DNA from: an uncultured Prevotella sp.
Lineage (GTDB): Bacteria; Bacteroidota; Bacteroidia; Bacteroidales; Bacteroidaceae
Direction of reading: 5' to 3'
Length of the DNA: 63,748 bases
Assembly (NCBI GenBank): GCA_934120735.1
Contig: CAKOVA010000002.1
Location: 1 to 63,748, forward strand
Part shown: in pieces, positions 61,201-63,748 of the stretch
Position numbering within the stretch: position 1 is the first letter of the stretch
Layout: the number at the start of each line of letters is the position of its first letter
Program-made: the position numbers and the translations under genes
Notes under the pieces: model-generated
What the model saw: only the letters and a program-made list of their open reading frames with translations
The model's database searches: none
What the model was told of the DNA's origin: nothing

Positions 61201-63748
61201 ATTGTGTACACTACATGCACCTGCTTGTCAGACGAACCGAACAACAAGTACACCGGTTTGTCCTTGTGTGGGAAGGTGTCTGATGTGGCATAAAAGAAAT
61301 CAGAGGTCTTGACAACGGGTTTCTTGTCATCAAGAGAGAAGATAACAAACTTCTGATCAAGCGTATCATTGCCGCAAATGGCGACTAAATGATGCTCACC
61401 CGAAGACAGATTCTTCAATCCCTGAACGGTCGGCTCATTGGTTTTTACTGAATAAGCATGCCCGTCTATCGTATAATTTACTTGTTCATCGACAGGCTGA
61501 CCGGCATTATTGATGTACCTGAAGGTCACAGACGGGATGCTGTCTCGCAAGCTTTGAGCCGGCAAGTTACAGGTGAGCAAGGTTGGTTTATCGCTCAATG
61601 GTAGACGAGTTTCAGCCGAATGGCTCTCTCCGCCAGCGTCAGTGACATCGACATGAACCTCGAAAGAATAGTAACGGGCAACGTGATTGCTGTAATCATC
61701 GGGCATCTCCATCGGCACAGGAACCATGAAGCGTCCGTCACCGTCGGTCACCAAGGTGTCTTTAGTGACCATGACTTCCCGGTCTTTATTCATACGATAG
61801 AACCACCACATGGCAGGTCTGCGCACAACTGTGTACCTAACTTTGGCTGATTGAACAGGAACACCAGCGAAACTCTTCACATGTCCGACCACATTCACGG
61901 TGTCACCCGCCTGATATTTCTCTTTCACTTCATCGAAAGAAACCTGGAAGGTAGGACGTTTATACTCTTCAACGGAGAAAGATTCGTAACCGTTATTGCC
62001 AAAGTTTGTACGCAATGAGAACATGCCAGTAAGTCCTGAGGATGGCAAAACAAAGTCGGTTGACGCCGTTCCAAAGTCGTCTGTAACCACCTCTTTGGTG
62101 GCTACAATCTTATAATTGGCATCACGCAACGTCAAGGTCATGGTCTGATGGGCAACTGCCTCGGTACGTTCATCATCCACCCTTCGGTAAACAATGGCAG
62201 CAGCATGCACGGTCTGTCCAGGACGATAGATGCTTCGATCCGTATAAAGCTCAACCTGCGGACGAACTGGGACTCGGTCTTTTGTGAATTGTCCATACGC
62301 ATTGAAATAAGTTTCCGCACAAGCTTGGTCCTCATCTGTATAAGGATAAATGGATTGATAGGACGACCTACCCATTTCGTACACCGCCTCACCTTGCGCA
62401 TTGCAGGTCAAGGTTTGGGAATGACGCTTGTTATCATAATTGTTACCGTTTGTGATTCTAATCTTAGCGTTCGGCAATGGCTGTCCTGAGGTTGCACTCA
62501 CAGCAACCAATCGTACCCGGTTGTTGGGCAGTGTCTGTGACATGAGATACATATCGCTGACCCGTAACAAGGCACGCTGTGGCTTGATGGACTTGTTGTT
62601 GGTGGTCATCTCCACGAGATACACGCCGATTGGCAAGCCTTTGATGGTCATCGTGTCGCGCATGACTTGATAGTCTGGCAATCCAACGTATCGCTTTGAG
62701 GCTGTGTACACCGGTGTTTTAGAAACAATATGCGACTTGATTTTTGCATAGTCGTGCGGGTCATTGGGATCAAATGAGGTATCGCCTTTCAGATTGAGGC
62801 GCCACACCGACATGTCCAACTGATCAATATTGCAGATTTGCATGATGACCACTTGCCGCTCCTGATGAGGAATTTGGACGCTTTCTCCCAGTGAGAGATG
62901 GAACATTGGCAACGTCAGCCGTGCCTGGGCGTTGCGCAGAATGTTCATACGAGGCCACGCTCCCCATTGGGTTAGTGCATAATTGATGTAGTTCATCTTG
63001 CTTTCGGCAGAAGCATCGTCAGCCTGTTCCATAAAACGATAGCGCTCTATGGCCAGTTCACCTGCGACAGGGAGATCTTTATAGTGGTCAATCAACGAAT
63101 CGATGGTCAGCAGATATTTCGACTTCCTCACCTGCATCACGTTCTCATCTCCATCTTGTCGCACGCGCAGCAAGGCCGTGATGCACGCTGCAGGACGGTT
63201 GTTTCGTTTTTGGTAATAATCGTGCAGCATCCCATAAGCCTCAGCCTCCATGCCCAATACATGCAAGAGATCGTTGCCGAAAATCTTACTATCAATGCCT
63301 TCTATCACCATGGGCACATACTCCGAGGCCTTGTGAGCAGCCAACAAGTCGGGGTGCGACAAGGATTTGCGGTAATACTCCTCACTCAACTCTTTGCTGT
63401 TGTCTGACAGTTGGGCATTTTCCCGATAGAGACGACCCAACGACGATTGGTAAACAGCAGCTAACACCGGATCCTGCTTCTCGGCCTTCTGCATGCTGGC
63501 GACCAGCCTTTCCACTTCTACCGTCAACGAATCGGGCGATACCTGATTAGCGAGGGAGCCGTGTAGCAATTCAGCTTTCAAGAGATGGCCGTATCGTTTA
63601 TCGGCCTGTGCCTTGGTTATAATCTTCTTCAGCACATTCATGGACGTTTTAGGTAGATCCTTCTGCTGTGCTCGCTCATACTGCTTCCAAAGTACAGTAT
63701 AACTGTCTGCCATCATGTGAGACGGCAACATCAGTAAAGTAGCAATCA
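58239..63748 (-). CDS. Alpha-2-macroglobulin family protein, 5' end beyond the window
   Basis: More than 1830 residues. The frame stays open to the window edge, reading IATLLMLPSHMMADSYTVLW, which looks like the end of a signal peptide; the true start is therefore outside, and the ATG at 63731 is internal. A long N-terminal helical region is followed by MG-type domains (VELYTDRSIYRPGQTVHAAA near residue 500), the A2M domain (FFFPALLSDDKGNVSLKFTL near 1100) and the thiol-ester alpha-helical region with LQNPDGSFSWWKG. The thioester motif CxEQ is absent: the matching place (near 59790-59850) reads LPSMGTPDGDNAISL. It is probably a periplasmic or surface protein; protease trapping by thioester chemistry is not possible. 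Confidence 0.88.
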   Translation of the reverse strand, partial: IATLLMLPSHMMADSYTVLWKQYERAQQKDLPKTSMNVLKKIITKAQADKRYGHLLKAELLHGSLANQVSPDSLTVEVERLVASMQKAEKQDPVLAAVYQSSLGRLYRENAQLSDNSKELSEEYYRKSLSHPDLLAAHKASEYVPMVIEGIDSKIFGNDLLHVLGMEAEAYGMLHDYYQKRNNRPAACITALLRVRQDGDENVMQVRKSKYLLTIDSLIDHYKDLPVAGELAIERYRFMEQADDASAESKMNYINYALTQWGAWPRMNILRNAQARLTLPMFHLSLGESVQIPHQERQVVIMQICNIDQLDMSVWRLNLKGDTSFDPNDPHDYAKIKSHIVSKTPVYTASKRYVGLPDYQVMRDTMTIKGLPIGVYLVEMTTNNKSIKPQRALLRVSDMYLMSQTLPNNRVRLVAVSATSGQPLPNAKIRITNGNNYDNKRHSQTLTCNAQGEAVYEMGRSSYQSIYPYTDEDQACAETYFNAYGQFTKDRVPVRPQVELYTDRSIYRPGQTVHAAAIVYRRVDDERTEAVAHQTMTLTLRDANYKIVATKEVVTDDFGTASTDFVLPSSGLTGMFSLRTNFGNNGYESFSVEEYKRPTFQVSFDEVKEKYQAGDTVNVVGHVKSFAGVPVQSAKVRYTVVRRPAMWWFYRMNKDREVMVTKDTLVTDGDGRFMVPVPMEMPDDYSNHVARYYSFEVHVDVTDAGGESHSAETRLPLSDKPTLLTCNLPAQSLRDSIPSVTFRYINNAGQPVDEQVNYTIDGHAYSVKTNEPTVQGLKNLSSGEHHLVAICGNDTLDQKFVIFSLDDKKPVVKTSDFFYATSDTFPHKDKPVYLLFGSSDKQVHVVYTMIAGDRVIDSGTLEINNQLIKKKLTYLPQYDKGLLVNFAWVKNGKLYSHRQMIQKPQPDKRLIVTWKTFRNRLTPGQKEEWMLQITKPDGSPAQAQLMAVLFDQTLNEIRKHDWRLNTTYHPALPFTQWSGLNFTEANLYGDAPIVSLRERELDFSRFDDVFASFDPRDEVFLTGYVPGIKIRGTRAMKAMPLSAMAKQSGAMMLKSTAGGGNAREEFADDTASPALPELSQPQQPASRMSVRENLSETAFFFPALLSDDKGNVSLKFTLPESVTTWQFMGLAHDKAMRHGMLKDEIVAQKTVMVQPNMPRFVRMGDHATLSTRIINTSKRVVEGTVQLELLNPETEGVVFSKQQSCRLQPDTTVSVVFDFDVTRLLAAHPQLSLLIARVTVSGKGYSDGEQHYLPVLPEKEWVTTTVPFTQHAPGTKTIDLKQLFPVDDAANRLTIEYTNNPAWLMVQALPSMGTPDGDNAISLSAAYYTNSIGRYLLNEAPQLKSTISLWKQEKGSETSLMSSLEKNQSLKTMVLEETPWVADANRESEQKQQLITFFDPNTMDYRLNSTLDKLSKLQNPDGSFSWWKGMSGSRYMTTAVVKMLVRLNVLIGKQQVTTPIIRQALAYLDKKAVEEVAQLKELKAKGSKNLAPSEAACDYLYIHALAERPSTSTVKYLVDLLAKKPSALTIYGKANSAIILSQYGKQVLAKEYLQSINEYSVYKEEMGRYFDTPRAQYTWCDYRIPSQVAAIEATKRLRPGDPSIEEMQRWLLQSKRTQAWDTPINSVNAVFAFLHGATEKLTQSSQDAVIKLDNQPVDLPKATAGLGYVKVSKSGKDVRTLAVNKTSAGTSWGSVYAQFMQKSTEVASQSSGIKVTRTLLYNGKPVTNLKVGDRVTVRIEIEADRDYDFVQLQDKRAACLEPIGQLSGYHQGYYCAPKDNATNYYFDRLSKGKHRIETDYYIDRAGTYQTGICTIQCAYSPEYNGREAAKTLNIQ

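Noticed and set aside
63731..63731. ATG at 63731 as the start of the alpha-2-macroglobulin gene
   Set aside because: The frame continues upstream with hydrophobic residues that look like a signal peptide, so the real start lies beyond the window.

Overview
This window is 63.7 kb of chromosome from a member of the Bacteroidota, most likely a Prevotellaceae species (Prevotella in the broad sense). The evidence is the repeated promoter pattern TTTG-N19-21-TAnnTTTG, which is specific to Bacteroidota; the RprX/RprY two-component pair; a lysine-type 3-phosphoglycerate dehydrogenase; DUF5686, DUF4301 and DUF1573 proteins; and an ATP synthase operon in the order D-C-I-B-E-F-H-A-G with a signal peptide on subunit a. 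Genus level is an inference. The content is mostly core genome. No phage, insertion sequence or CRISPR array was seen.

Layout. 1-4154 (minus): the start of a TonB-dependent receptor, then the ftsY-rimO-HU-HU/LysM operon. 4155-4897: non-coding DNA with two kinds of repeat. 4898-8904 (minus): serine biosynthesis (serC, serA) with DUF1015 and an IMPACT protein. 9018-15670 (minus): a DEAD-box helicase coupled to a TPR lipoprotein-like gene, a second paralogous TPR gene, and gyrA. 16077-19248 (minus): a thioesterase and a large DUF5686 outer-membrane protein. 19409-21842 (plus): a four-gene membrane-lipid operon (PgpA-like phosphatase, GtrA, CDP-alcohol phosphatidyltransferase, AUR1/PAP2-like enzyme) resembling the inositol-lipid locus of Bacteroides. 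22085-24908 (minus): a hemerythrin-LuxR regulator and a DUF4301 protein. 25046-34092 (plus): a Rel-family (p)ppGpp enzyme, MATE transporter, RmuC, low-molecular-weight phosphatase, PPDK and a small secreted protein, followed by tRNA-Ser(CGA). 34588-41894 (minus): F-type ATP synthase. 42045-49452 (minus): PfkA, NhaD, RprY/RprX and an EF-G paralog. 49606-58235: HemW, UraA, a lactonase, an unaccompanied FecCD permease, TcdA, IspH and DUF1573. 58239-63748: an alpha-2-macroglobulin-like protein cut by the window end.

The most unusual signals are not genes. Five intergenic regions (about 4.7, 21.9, 34.4, 44.6 and 54.0 kb) each hold four to six units with a strict 22-bp period: a conserved 10-bp head close to CATTGACTTT, variable bases, and usually CAA at positions 17-19. 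All five are on the same strand and all lie just 3' of a minus-strand gene. A separate element at 56144-56301 has twelve GGAGTTA/TAACTCC heptamers in three blocks of four, phased at 10-11 bp, around an 18-bp inverted repeat. A 66-bp hairpin unit is repeated four times upstream of ftsY.

Among the proteins, the ones worth a second look are an HU-type DNA-binding domain fused through a membrane segment to a LysM domain; an EF-G paralog with a rebuilt GTPase centre; a Rel enzyme that has lost its hydrolase residues; and a hemerythrin-LuxR regulator with a likely operator in its own promoter. Several genes start only 3-9 bases after a TAnnTTTG box, which suggests leaderless transcription.
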